This document shows positions 1 through 6,250 of a stretch of DNA of 33,001 nucleotides, one piece after another; the first letter of the stretch is position 1; every line of letters starts with the position of its first letter. The notes beneath the pieces were generated by a model. That model had not been told where the DNA came from and ran no database searches. It was given only the letters and a program-made list of their open reading frames with translations. The DNA lies in NCBI GenBank assembly GCA_017442185.1, contig JAFSAT010000033.1:1-33001 (forward strand), written 5' to 3'. The translations under genes and the position numbers were made by a program. The DNA is from Bacteroidaceae bacterium (lineage in GTDB: Bacteria; Bacteroidota; Bacteroidia; Bacteroidales; Bacteroidaceae).

Positions 1-95
1 CTGTTTATACCATATATTTCAGTAACCTGTTTTTCGGAATAACCTGATAAGTAACACTTAACTGCTTCTAGTTTAATTTGAAAACTATGCTTCAT
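1..95 (-). CDS. IS3-type transposase OrfA-like protein, N-terminal 31 codons only
   Basis: Reading the minus strand from the ATG at 95-93 gives MKHSFQIKLEAVKCYLSGYS, then EKQVTEIYGIN, before the window edge. The pattern F-x-x-K-L-E-A-V followed by a short helix, a turn and a second helix is what one sees at the start of IS3/IS150-group OrfA proteins and other HTH_28-type transposase subunits. It would bind the element's terminal repeats. Only the DNA-binding start is visible, so the family and whether the gene is intact cannot be judged. A large hairpin sits directly upstream of the start codon, a common IS arrangement that limits translation from read-through transcripts. Confidence 0.5.
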   Translation of the reverse strand, partial: MKHSFQIKLEAVKCYLSGYSEKQVTEIYGIN

Positions 96-100
96 AACAA

Positions 101-134
101 AACCCCGAAAGTTTTTTGTCTAACTTTCGGGGTT
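101..134. repeat. 13-bp perfect inverted repeat upstream of the transposase start
   Basis: AACCCCGAAAGTT (101-113) and AACTTTCGGGGTT (122-134) are exact reverse complements separated by eight bases. The hairpin ends five bases before the transposase ATG on the minus strand. It could sequester the transposase start in transcripts entering from outside the element. It has no T-run on the minus-strand side, so a terminator role is less likely. Confidence 0.7.
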
Positions 135-186
135 CATGTCATACTTTTTAGTCAGCCTCTTTTTTTATGCGGCGAAAAATATTTAC

Positions 187-209
187 AAGTGTGCAATTTT
201 TGCACACTT
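187..209. repeat. 10-bp perfect inverted repeat, possible terminator or operator before tolC
   Basis: AAGTGTGCAA (187-196) and TTGCACACTT (200-209) pair perfectly around a TTT loop, about 100 bases before the first tolC. It could be a weak terminator for transcripts leaving the insertion sequence or an operator for the efflux genes. The sequence alone does not decide. Confidence 0.5.
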
Positions 210-242
210 TTGTCAAAAAAACGGCGATTTAACATATTTTTC

Positions 243-274
243 TTGCTGTGTAAGCGGTGAATAATTTTACTTTG
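243..274 (+). promoter_or_regulatory. Weak candidate Bacteroidetes promoter for the first efflux operon
   Basis: TTG at 243-245 and TACTTTG at 268-274 approximate the -33/-7 pair. The spacing is 22 rather than 19-20, and the -7 box has one base fewer than TAnnTTTG. The position, about 35 bases before the TolC start, is right. Low certainty. Confidence 0.3.
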
Positions 275-309
275 GGATAGAATTTGAATTTATGTCAATC
301 TGTCTTGAA

Positions 310-1779
310 ATGAAAATATTTCTCTCGCTGCTGATGTTCGTCGCAATTGCCGCAGAGTCGGGTGCGCAGGTTATGCTCACCCTTGACGATGCAATAGCAA
401 TAGGTCAAAGGAAATCTTATTCGGCAAAAATGGCCGATTTTCGCTTCATGAACGACTATTGGAGCTATCGCAATTACAGGGCTGCGTGGTTGCCGTCGCT
501 CAATCTCTCAGGCACACTCATGAACTATAATCGCTCTATTGTAGAGGCACGCGACTATGAGACGGGGCGTGTTTCGTATGTCGACAATAACTCGCTGTAT
601 AATGCCGTTGCGTTGTCGGTTAATCAGAATCTGCCGTGGGCCGACGGCACTGTGTCGCTGCGTTCCAATCTATCGCGTCTCGACCAATTTGATTATAATC
701 ACGAGACTTACAACAGCACGCCGCTCCTCTTGTATTATAATCAGCCGTTGCGTCGATACAGTAATCTTCGTTGGCGTCGCAGGATTGAGCCGCTGCAATA
801 TGAGAGTGCCAAGCGCAGCTATCTTGAGACTATGCAGAGCATAACGATAAGTGTGACAGGGCTGTTTTTTCAGGCACTCTCGGCACAGTCCGACCTTGAA
901 CGTACCAAGGCGCGTCACCGCGACCTTACGACACTCTACGAAAAGACTGAGAGGCGTCTCGACCTTGGTCTTGTGACAAAGGGCGAGCTGTTGCAACTTG
1001 AACTTTCGTTGCTGAATGTCGAGATGGGCATAAGTTACAGCCGCCTGTCGCTCGAGAATGCTCTCTTTAATCTGTTTTCCTATCTGCACATTGACGACTA
1101 TAAGAACATTGTGCTTGTGGCTCCATCCTATCTGCCCGACCTGTCGATTGGGGTGGATGATGTGATTGAGAAGTCGCACTCAAACTCCACTCACACAATA
1201 GAGAGGCAGTTGCAACTGCTGAATGCCGAAAAGAATCTGGCCTATACAAAGGCCGAGACAGGATTGCAGGTGAGCTTGCAGGCACAATTGGGGCTTACGC
1301 AGACGGCCGACAATCCCAAAGGTGCTTATAGTCGATTGAAAGATAACGAGGTGGTGGGAATAACGTTCAGCCTGCCTATATATGATTGGGGGCAGCGACG
1401 GGGCAGCATACGCATGGCAAAGGCACAGCTCGAACTTGCACGCACACAGATGCACCAAAGTAATATGGAGCATATTCAAGAGATACGTACCACGGTGATG
1501 CACTTTAATAATCAGGCCGGGCAGTGCAAAATATCGCGCCGCGCACTTGACATAGCCGAAGAGACCTACCTGATGGCCTATAAACGCTATGCCAACGGGG
1601 CACTCTCGGTAACCGACCTTAACAATGCAAGCAACGACCTTGAAAATGCTCATGCACAGTATCTTGCACAGCTTAATACCTTTTGGTCGTACTATTATAC
1701 CATTCAGCGTCTTACGCTCTACAATTATATAAAGGACGAGGCTATTGATTGCGACTTTGAAGCAATAATCAGAAACTGA
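310..1779 (+). CDS. TolC-family outer membrane efflux protein
   Basis: Outer-membrane channel subunit of a tripartite efflux or type I export system, forming a beta-barrel plus periplasmic alpha-helical tunnel. The ORF is open from an ATG at 292, but the second ATG at 310 gives a clean signal peptide (MKIFLSLLMFVAIAAESGAQ), so I use 310 (489 residues). Two repeated halves are visible: each has LTLDDAIAIG/ARTQMHQ-type long helices, with the signature PIYDWGQRRGSI in the second half, as is typical of Bacteroidetes TolC homologues. It is followed by a membrane-fusion gene 40 bases on and an ABC ATPase, so the three presumably act together. The substrate is unknown. A related paralogue lies at 12033-13523. 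Confidence 0.9.
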   Translation: MKIFLSLLMFVAIAAESGAQVMLTLDDAIAIGQRKSYSAKMADFRFMNDYWSYRNYRAAWLPSLNLSGTLMNYNRSIVEARDYETGRVSYVDNNSLYNAVALSVNQNLPWADGTVSLRSNLSRLDQFDYNHETYNSTPLLLYYNQPLRRYSNLRWRRRIEPLQYESAKRSYLETMQSITISVTGLFFQALSAQSDLERTKARHRDLTTLYEKTERRLDLGLVTKGELLQLELSLLNVEMGISYSRLSLENALFNLFSYLHIDDYKNIVLVAPSYLPDLSIGVDDVIEKSHSNSTHTIERQLQLLNAEKNLAYTKAETGLQVSLQAQLGLTQTADNPKGAYSRLKDNEVVGITFSLPIYDWGQRRGSIRMAKAQLELARTQMHQSNMEHIQEIRTTVMHFNNQAGQCKISRRALDIAEETYLMAYKRYANGALSVTDLNNASNDLENAHAQYLAQLNTFWSYYYTIQRLTLYNYIKDEAIDCDFEAIIRN

Positions 1780-1781
1780 TT

Positions 1782-1802
1782 AAATTTAAACAGCTTCTTA
1801 AT
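1782..1802 (-). repeat. Dispersed repeat copy (inverted partner of 3087-3107)
   Basis: AAATTTAAACAGCTTCTTAAT reads, on the minus strand, as the family core AGAAGCTGTTTAAATTT. It is the exact reverse complement of bases 3087-3107, so hlyD is bracketed by perfect 21-bp inverted copies. It starts just after the tolC stop codon. Confidence 0.8.
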
Positions 1803-1819
1803 ATAATATCATATTATTT

Positions 1820-3067
1820 ATGGACAGATTGATTGAACAGAAAAAGGGGTTGAAGAAGAAGCATATACCATATATCCTTGCAGGTGCGCTATTTCTCTTT
1901 TTTACGGGGTGGATGATATTCGGCGACCACAGCAGCAAGATGCGTGTGGATGCAGGCAGCCTTATAATAAGCAGTGTGGAGAGTGGATTCTTCAACGATT
2001 ATATACGTTTGAACGGACAGGTGCAGCCAAAAACCACAGTGGTGCTGTCGGCAACAGAGGGTGGCTGGGTTGAGCACTGTCCTGTGAATGATGGTGCGAC
2101 GGTGAAACGGGGCGATACGCTTTTGGTGTTGCGTAACCCCGACCTTATGAAGCTGGTGGCCGACCTTGAATCGCGTTACCGCGAACTTATCAACACCAAC
2201 AGGGATGCCGAGATTACACTCGAAAAGGAGCGGCTGTCGATACAGCAGCAGCGTCTTGCCGCAAAAATAGAGGCCAACCGTGCAATGCGCACTTTTGAGC
2301 AGCAGGATGCACTTTATGCCGATGGTCTTACCACACGCGAGGAGCATCTGCGTGCCCGAGAGAATCACGAGCTTGCACGCACGCAACAGCAACTGCTCGA
2401 AAAGCGTCTGCATCAGGATTCTCTCTACCGCAATGTGCAGCGTGCCAAAATGGAGCACTCGATGGCTGATATGCGCCGCGACCTTGAGCTTGCCCGCACT
2501 CGTGTAAGGAATCTTAATGTGTGTGCCACGCATGATGGGCAGCTCTGCTCTTTTGCCGCGCAGATTGGGCAGAATATAGGCGCAGGCTCCACGATAGGCA
2601 ATATAAACATTGTGGGTGAGTATAAGATACAGGTGAGCATCGACGAGCGGTATATCGACCGTGTGGTGCCGGGGCTTGCCGGCTCTTTTGAACGTCAAGG
2701 TTCCGAATTTGATGTGTTTGTGAGCACCGTCTATCCCAACGTGCGAGACGGGCTGTTTCTTGCCGACCTTGCATTTGGCGGTGAAACTCCGCGCAACATA
2801 CGTGTCGGGCAGACATATTATATAAATCTTGAACTTGGCGAGCCTGTCGAGGCGCTGCTTCTGCCGCGTGGCAGTTTCTTCTCGGGCACAGGCGGAAAGT
2901 GGGTCTATGTTCTTTCGCCCGACGGCAGCAAGGCTGTGCGACGCAACATAAAGATTGGTCGTCAGAATCCGCAATTCTACGAGGTTATAGAGGGCTTGGA
3001 GCCGGGCGACAGGGTGATAACCTCGGGCTACGACACATTTGGCGATAATGAGTCTCTTATTTTGTGA
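1820..3067 (+). CDS. HlyD/AcrA-family periplasmic adaptor (membrane fusion protein)
   Basis: Periplasmic adaptor that would link an inner-membrane ABC transporter to the TolC channel. Visible parts are a basic N-terminus and one membrane anchor (about residues 17-34), a first lipoyl half (VEHCPVNDGATVKRGDTLLV, about 93-112), a long charged coiled-coil hairpin (about 115-235), the second lipoyl half (about 236-260), a beta-barrel, and the membrane-proximal domain with LEPGDRVITSG near the end. The 415-residue length is normal. It is flanked by perfectly inverted copies of an intergenic repeat. The permease expected beside such an adaptor is absent here. Confidence 0.9.
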   Translation: MDRLIEQKKGLKKKHIPYILAGALFLFFTGWMIFGDHSSKMRVDAGSLIISSVESGFFNDYIRLNGQVQPKTTVVLSATEGGWVEHCPVNDGATVKRGDTLLVLRNPDLMKLVADLESRYRELINTNRDAEITLEKERLSIQQQRLAAKIEANRAMRTFEQQDALYADGLTTREEHLRARENHELARTQQQLLEKRLHQDSLYRNVQRAKMEHSMADMRRDLELARTRVRNLNVCATHDGQLCSFAAQIGQNIGAGSTIGNINIVGEYKIQVSIDERYIDRVVPGLAGSFERQGSEFDVFVSTVYPNVRDGLFLADLAFGGETPRNIRVGQTYYINLELGEPVEALLLPRGSFFSGTGGKWVYVLSPDGSKAVRRNIKIGRQNPQFYEVIEGLEPGDRVITSGYDTFGDNESLIL

Positions 3068-3086
3068 TAGAATTATTTATGGGTTT

Positions 3087-3107
3087 ATTAAGAAGCTGTT
3101 TAAATTT
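3087..3107 (+). repeat. Dispersed repeat copy (inverted partner of 1782-1802)
   Basis: The sequence is ATTA followed by the exact core AGAAGCTGTTTAAATTT (3091-3107), in the 80-base gap between hlyD and the ABC ATPase gene. It is the exact reverse complement of 1782-1802. Confidence 0.8.
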
Positions 3108-3156
3108 GTGTCGTTTGATTTTTATTGAATGTAAAAATTAAAAAAATGTGATAAAT

Positions 3157-3840
3157 ATGAAATTGATAACTGAAAATTTAGAAAAAGTGTTCCGCACCGA
3201 GCTTGTTGAGACTGTAGCTCTGAACGGTGTGTCGATAGAGGTAAACGATGGCGAATTTGTTGCCATCATGGGGCCGTCGGGATGTGGAAAATCTACGTTG
3301 CTCAATATCCTTGGGTTGTTGGATAACCCTACAAGCGGAAAGTATCAGATTGACGGCGTCGAGGTTGCACATCTGAAAGAGAAGGAGCGCACACACTATC
3401 GACGTGGAAAGATTGGCTTTGTGTTTCAGAGTTTTAACCTTATAGAGGAGATGACGGTTGAGGAGAATATTGCTCTTCCGCTCACCTATATGAAGTATTC
3501 GGCCGGCGAGCGCAAGAGACTTGTCGACGAGGTGATGATGCGTCTGAACATTGCGCATCGCGCCAAGCATTTTCCCAATCAGCTGTCGGGCGGACAGCAG
3601 CAGCGTGTTGCCATTGCACGTGCGGTGGTTACAAAGCCCGGACTTATTTTGGCCGACGAGCCGACAGGTAATCTCGATTCAAAGAATGGGCGCGATGTGA
3701 TGAACACACTGAGCGAACTGAACAAACAGGGAACAACGGTGGTGATGGTGACACACTCGCATAAGGATGCGCTATATGCCAATCGTATAATAAATCTTTT
3801 TGACGGCCTTGTTGTAGATTCGCTCGAAGATAGAATGTAG
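3157..3840 (+). CDS. ABC transporter ATPase of the LolD/MacB type
   Basis: ATP-hydrolysing subunit for an FtsX/MacB-type permease. Walker A (GPSGCGKST), the Q-loop [12 protein letters not shown], the signature LSGGQQQR, Walker B with [12 protein letters not shown], and an H-loop VTHSH are all intact, so it should be active. The frame is open from a GTG at 3148, but the ATG at 3157 ([12 protein letters not shown]) fits the family start better and is used here. It closes the tolC-hlyD cluster. No permease gene precedes or follows it, unlike its paralogue at 13549-14223, which is next to two permeases. It may serve a permease encoded elsewhere, or the operon has lost one. Confidence 0.92.
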   Translation: MKLITENLEKVFRTELVETVALNGVSIEVNDGEFVAIMGPSGCGKSTLLNILGLLDNPTSGKYQIDGVEVAHLKEKERTHYRRGKIGFVFQSFNLIEEMTVEENIALPLTYMKYSAGERKRLVDEVMMRLNIAHRAKHFPNQLSGGQQQRVAIARAVVTKPGLILADEPTGNLDSKNGRDVMNTLSELNKQGTTVVMVTHSHKDALYANRIINLFDGLVVDSLEDRM

Positions 3841-3875
3841 CAGGTGCTGTATGCAACGCGGACATAACTTCTGTG

Positions 3876-3888
3876 GCTGTTTAAATTT
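3876..3888 (+). repeat. Partial dispersed repeat copy
   Basis: GCTGTTTAAATTT matches the 3' 13 bases of the family core, about 35 bases after the ABC ATPase stop. The AGAA part is degenerate. Confidence 0.5.
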
Positions 3889-3993
3889 ATGTTAAATTTA
3901 TGAGTATATCCCCGGTTTTGTGTCATAATTGTAATTTTTTTTCGTCTTGTTAATAGAGATATTATAATATCATAAACATAAGTTTTAATTTGT

Positions 3994-4035
3994 AAAAGCA
4001 CAGCGCGACATCATCAGGTTGCGTTGTGCTTTTTT
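3994..4035 (+). terminator. Rho-independent terminator after the first efflux operon
   Basis: AAAAGCACAGCGC (3994-4006) pairs with GCGTTGTGCTTTT (4021-4033), with one G-T pair, followed by a T-run to 4035. It lies in the 379-base gap between the ATPase gene and the GlsB-like gene. The rest of that gap holds two partial repeat copies (3876-3888, 4039-4051) and no gene that I can support. Confidence 0.75.
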
Positions 4036-4038
4036 ATC

Positions 4039-4051
4039 AGAAGCTGTTAAA
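4039..4051 (+). repeat. Partial dispersed repeat copy
   Basis: AGAAGCTGTTAAA is the family core with one T missing, immediately after the terminator T-run. Confidence 0.5.
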
Positions 4052-4219
4052 CATCGACAAACAGGTAACAAATATTTTATCCTGCATAAATTGATGTTAA
4101 GACTTTGTCCTGTGCACGAACCAAAAAAACAGTCTCATGTTTTTCTACTGTGAACAGGATGAGCAGGCAATGTGCCGCTGTTGCTTTGTTTGATATTAGC
4201 TAACTTAAAATTTATACTT

Positions 4220-4462
4220 ATGTATTTCATTTGGTACATTATCACCGGTATTATTGCCGGATTTGTGGCAGGTAAAATTATGCGTGGAGGTGGTTTCGGC
4301 CTCATTGTAAACCTGCTTCTTGGTATCGTTGGAGGAGTGCTTGGCGGATGGATTTTCGGCCTGCTCGGTATTCCGGGCGGTGGAATAATCGGAGGTTTGG
4401 CATCCTCCATAGTGGGAGCTGTGTTGCTGTTGTGGATAGCTTCTATGTTCAGGAGAGTATAA
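4220..4462 (+). CDS. GlsB/YeaQ/YmgE-family stress-associated membrane protein
   Basis: Small (80-residue) inner-membrane protein of the transglycosylase-associated GlsB/YeaQ family, often induced in envelope or oxidative stress. No enzymatic function is established for the family. The start at 4220 (MYFIWYIITGIIAGFVAGKI) is preferred over an upstream in-frame ATG at 4172 because it gives the usual length of about 80 residues. Three hydrophobic glycine-rich segments are visible, with the repeated G-x-x-x-G pattern (GIVGGVLGGWIFGLLGIPGGG). It heads a cluster with a YtxH-like protein and manganese catalase, which supports a stress role. Confidence 0.85.
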   Translation: MYFIWYIITGIIAGFVAGKIMRGGGFGLIVNLLLGIVGGVLGGWIFGLLGIPGGGIIGGLASSIVGAVLLLWIASMFRRV

Positions 4463-4498
4463 CAGCGTCTTAATTATTAATTTTTAAATTTTTATCTT

Positions 4499-4741
4499 AT
4501 GAGTTTATTTGGAACAAAATTTTGGGTCGGCATGATGGTTGGCTCGGCTGTGGGTGTACTTGCTTATCGTTGTGCACAGACTGAGAAAGCAAAGCAGTGG
4601 AAGGCTGATATTTGTAAAAAAATGAAAGAGATGCGCGGTAAGGCAGCCGATGCCGGCGAAAAAGTTGCCGATGCAGTGGCAGATAAGGCGCAGGAGGCTA
4701 AGGAAAAGGTACACTCTTTTGCTCGTGATATGAAATCTTAA
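4499..4741 (+). CDS. YtxH-like small membrane-anchored protein
   Basis: An 80-residue protein with one N-terminal membrane segment (about residues 9-24, FWVGMMVGSAVGVLAYRC). A long charged amphipathic tail follows, rich in Lys, Ala, Glu and Asp, with the heptad-like repeat AADAGEKVADAVADKAQEAKEKV. This is the layout of the YtxH and LEA-like general-stress proteins. No catalytic function is expected. It sits 36 bases after the GlsB-like gene and 80 bases before manganese catalase, so it is probably co-expressed with them. Confidence 0.75.
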   Translation: MSLFGTKFWVGMMVGSAVGVLAYRCAQTEKAKQWKADICKKMKEMRGKAADAGEKVADAVADKAQEAKEKVHSFARDMKS

Positions 4742-4821
4742 AAATTGTTTAATTTATATCGCCAAATTTTTATAGAGCAAAAATAGGCTGTTCATTTATT
4801 AACCATTAAAAATCAGACGTT

Positions 4822-5805
4822 ATGTTTTATCATGTGAAAGATTTGCAGTTTAATGCGCGTGTGTCGCAACCCGATCCTCGCTTTGCGCGTATGATGCTCG
4901 AGGCTTTCGGTGGTAAGGATGGTGAACTGAAATCGGCAATGCAATATTTTGTGCAGGCATTCAGCTGTCATAACCCGTTTCCCAAACATTATGATATGTT
5001 GATGGATATTGCCGCCGAGGAACTTGCGCATCTTGAAATCGTGGGAGCTACGATACACATGCTTTTAGGCCCTGTAAACGGGCGTATGAAAGATGCCGTA
5101 AACGATATGCCCATAAACCGTATGATGCAGGGAAAGACCTCAAAAGAGGAATTTATCCACGAGGCGTATACAAATCCGCAGTTTCTTATAGTGTCGGCCG
5201 GAGGGCCTATGCTCACCGACAGCAACGGCAATCCTTGGTGCGGCTCATACGTGTCGGCAAATTCCGACCTGACGGTGGATTTGCGTTCCAATATGGCCGG
5301 TGAGAGCCGTGCCAAAATAGGCTATGAGTATCTGATGCCGTTCACCGACGACCCGTATGTAAAGGAGACTTTGGGCTTCTTGATGACACGCGAGGTCACT
5401 CATTATCAGCAGTTTGAAGCGGCACTCGAAACCATACAGCCCAATTTCCCGCCCGGAGTGATGCAGACAAGTCCTAAGTACAGCAATCTCTATTTTGATA
5501 TGTCAAAGGGCAACGAGGCACGCGGCCCCTGGAACGAGGGTCGAAGCACGCAACTTGGCGAGGAGTGGCAATATATAGATACTCCGCTTGAGACTGTGCG
5601 CTCCACAAACGGGCTTGTGGATATTGAACCGTGCGGCACCGAGCGTACAATGGAGAGTATGCGCGAAGCTGATGAGAAACTCTCAAAAGAGCGCAGCAGG
5701 CACATAAAAGAGGCTTCCAAAGGAAAGGATATGCAGTGGTGCGACTACAACGAAAAAAGTGATAAAAAGAAAAAGGCTGCCTCGGTGCATGCCGATATTG
5801 TTTAA
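4822..5805 (+). CDS. Manganese catalase
   Basis: Non-haem catalase that disproportionates hydrogen peroxide at a di-manganese centre; expected to be cytoplasmic. The ligands of the family are all present: E35 (GELKSAMQY), E67 and H70 (EELAHLEIV), E161 (AGESRAKIGYEYL) and H194 (TREVTHYQQFE). The C-terminal part (about 230-327) is polar and lysine-rich, as in family members of 290-330 residues. Its place behind the GlsB- and YtxH-like genes, and ahead of a tiny basic peptide and a terminator, suggests one stress-response transcription unit. Manganese rather than haem catalase would suit an anaerobe with limited haem. Confidence 0.93.
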   Translation: MFYHVKDLQFNARVSQPDPRFARMMLEAFGGKDGELKSAMQYFVQAFSCHNPFPKHYDMLMDIAAEELAHLEIVGATIHMLLGPVNGRMKDAVNDMPINRMMQGKTSKEEFIHEAYTNPQFLIVSAGGPMLTDSNGNPWCGSYVSANSDLTVDLRSNMAGESRAKIGYEYLMPFTDDPYVKETLGFLMTREVTHYQQFEAALETIQPNFPPGVMQTSPKYSNLYFDMSKGNEARGPWNEGRSTQLGEEWQYIDTPLETVRSTNGLVDIEPCGTERTMESMREADEKLSKERSRHIKEASKGKDMQWCDYNEKSDKKKKAASVHADIV

Positions 5806-5823
5806 CTTATAAATATCAATGTT

Positions 5824-5943
5824 ATGAACAAGAATGTCGAAGGTAAGAAAAACGAAGAGGTAAAGTGTGCAAGCAACGATAAGAAGTCGACACAGTCGGG
5901 TTCAAAATCTCAAACCTCAAAAAAGAGTAACGAAAAGAATTAA
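5824..5943 (+). CDS. Small basic hypothetical protein (39 residues) after manganese catalase
   Basis: An ATG 18 bases after the catalase stop opens a 39-codon frame beginning MNKNVEGKKNEEVKCASNDK and ending KKSNEKN, directly before a strong terminator. It is rich in Lys, Asn and Ser, with a single Cys and no hydrophobic stretch, so it is probably disordered. I do not recognise a family. Its position inside the transcription unit and the lysine-rich bias, which echoes the tail of the catalase, argue for a real small protein, but coding proof needs homologues. Confidence 0.55.
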   Translation: MNKNVEGKKNEEVKCASNDKKSTQSGSKSQTSKKSNEKN

Positions 5944-5953
5944 ATCCGGATGA

Positions 5954-5988
5954 AAAAAGAGACGCAAATTTTTGTTGCGTCTCTTTTT
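5954..5988 (+). terminator. Strong rho-independent terminator of the catalase operon
   Basis: AAAAAGAGACGCAA (5954-5967) and TTGCGTCTCTTTTT (5975-5988) are perfect complements around a seven-base loop, and the stem ends in a T-run. The A-run on the other side means it can also stop minus-strand transcripts leaving the tRNA gene. Confidence 0.9.
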
Positions 5989-5991
5989 CAG

Positions 5992-6062
5992 TTGTCCTAT
6001 CCGGATTCGAACCAGAACAAACAGAACCAAAACCTGTTGTGCTACCATTACACCATAGGACA
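5992..6062 (-). tRNA. tRNA-Gln (anticodon UUG)
   Basis: On the minus strand the gene folds as a cloverleaf: acceptor TGTCCTA/TAGGACA, D-loop with GTAATGGTAGC, anticodon stem ACAGG/TCTGT around loop TTTTGGT (anticodon TTG), and a T-arm with GGTTCGAATCC. The discriminator base is A and CCA is not encoded. A perfect -33/-7 promoter lies about 30 bases upstream. Confidence 0.95.
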
Positions 6063-6092
6063 ATCCTCTGTGCTTTCTGTTAAAAAGCGGTG

Positions 6093-6124
6093 CAAAGATA
6101 ATTCTTTTTTATGAAAAGTGCAAA
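6093..6124 (-). promoter_or_regulatory. Bacteroidetes -33/-7 promoter for tRNA-Gln
   Basis: On the minus strand TTTG (6124-6121), 20 bases, then TATCTTTG (6100-6093) match the TTTG-N19/20-TAnnTTTG consensus exactly. The expected start near 6086 leaves a 24-base tRNA leader. Confidence 0.8.
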
Positions 6125-6209
6125 TTTTATCTGATTTTTTTATTCGACGATGCTGCTTTTTCTGTTTTTCTTCTCTTTCTTGTCGCTGATTGCAGAATTT
6201 ATACTGTGA

Positions 6210-6250
6210 TTATTAGAAGTGGTTTAAATTTCTAATAAATCTTTTTTTAA
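6210..6250 (+). repeat. Extended dispersed repeat copy with internal hairpin
   Basis: The core variant AGAAGTGGTTTAAATTT (6215-6231) is followed by CTAATAAATCTTTTTTTAA. Over 36 bases it matches 18288-18323 with five differences. TTATTAGAA (6210-6218) and TTCTAATAA (6230-6238) form a hairpin. It overlaps the stop codon of the minus-strand acyltransferase gene and may help end that transcript. Confidence 0.65.

Larger units (their letters stand above)
1..160 (-). mobile_element. Truncated insertion sequence end (IS3-like), continues outside the window
   Basis: The first 95 bases encode, on the minus strand, the beginning of a transposase-like helix-turn-helix protein. Upstream of it lie a 13-bp perfect inverted repeat (101-134) and then, read on the minus strand, AGAGGCTGACTAAAAAGT (about 143-160). 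That last sequence resembles the terminal repeats of many insertion sequences, so I place the element boundary near 160. This boundary is inferred; the other end and any target duplication lie outside the window. Confidence 0.4.

Noticed and set aside
78-260. A 60-codon plus-strand frame before the first tolC.
   Set aside because: It is cysteine- and phenylalanine-rich without any recognisable pattern, crosses the hairpins at 101-134 and 187-209, and lies antisense to the transposase start.
1889-2974. A 361-codon minus-strand frame opposite the first hlyD.
   Set aside because: It is the mirror of a clearly recognisable HlyD gene; its product is rich in Cys, His and Arg without any domain, a by-product of codon bias.
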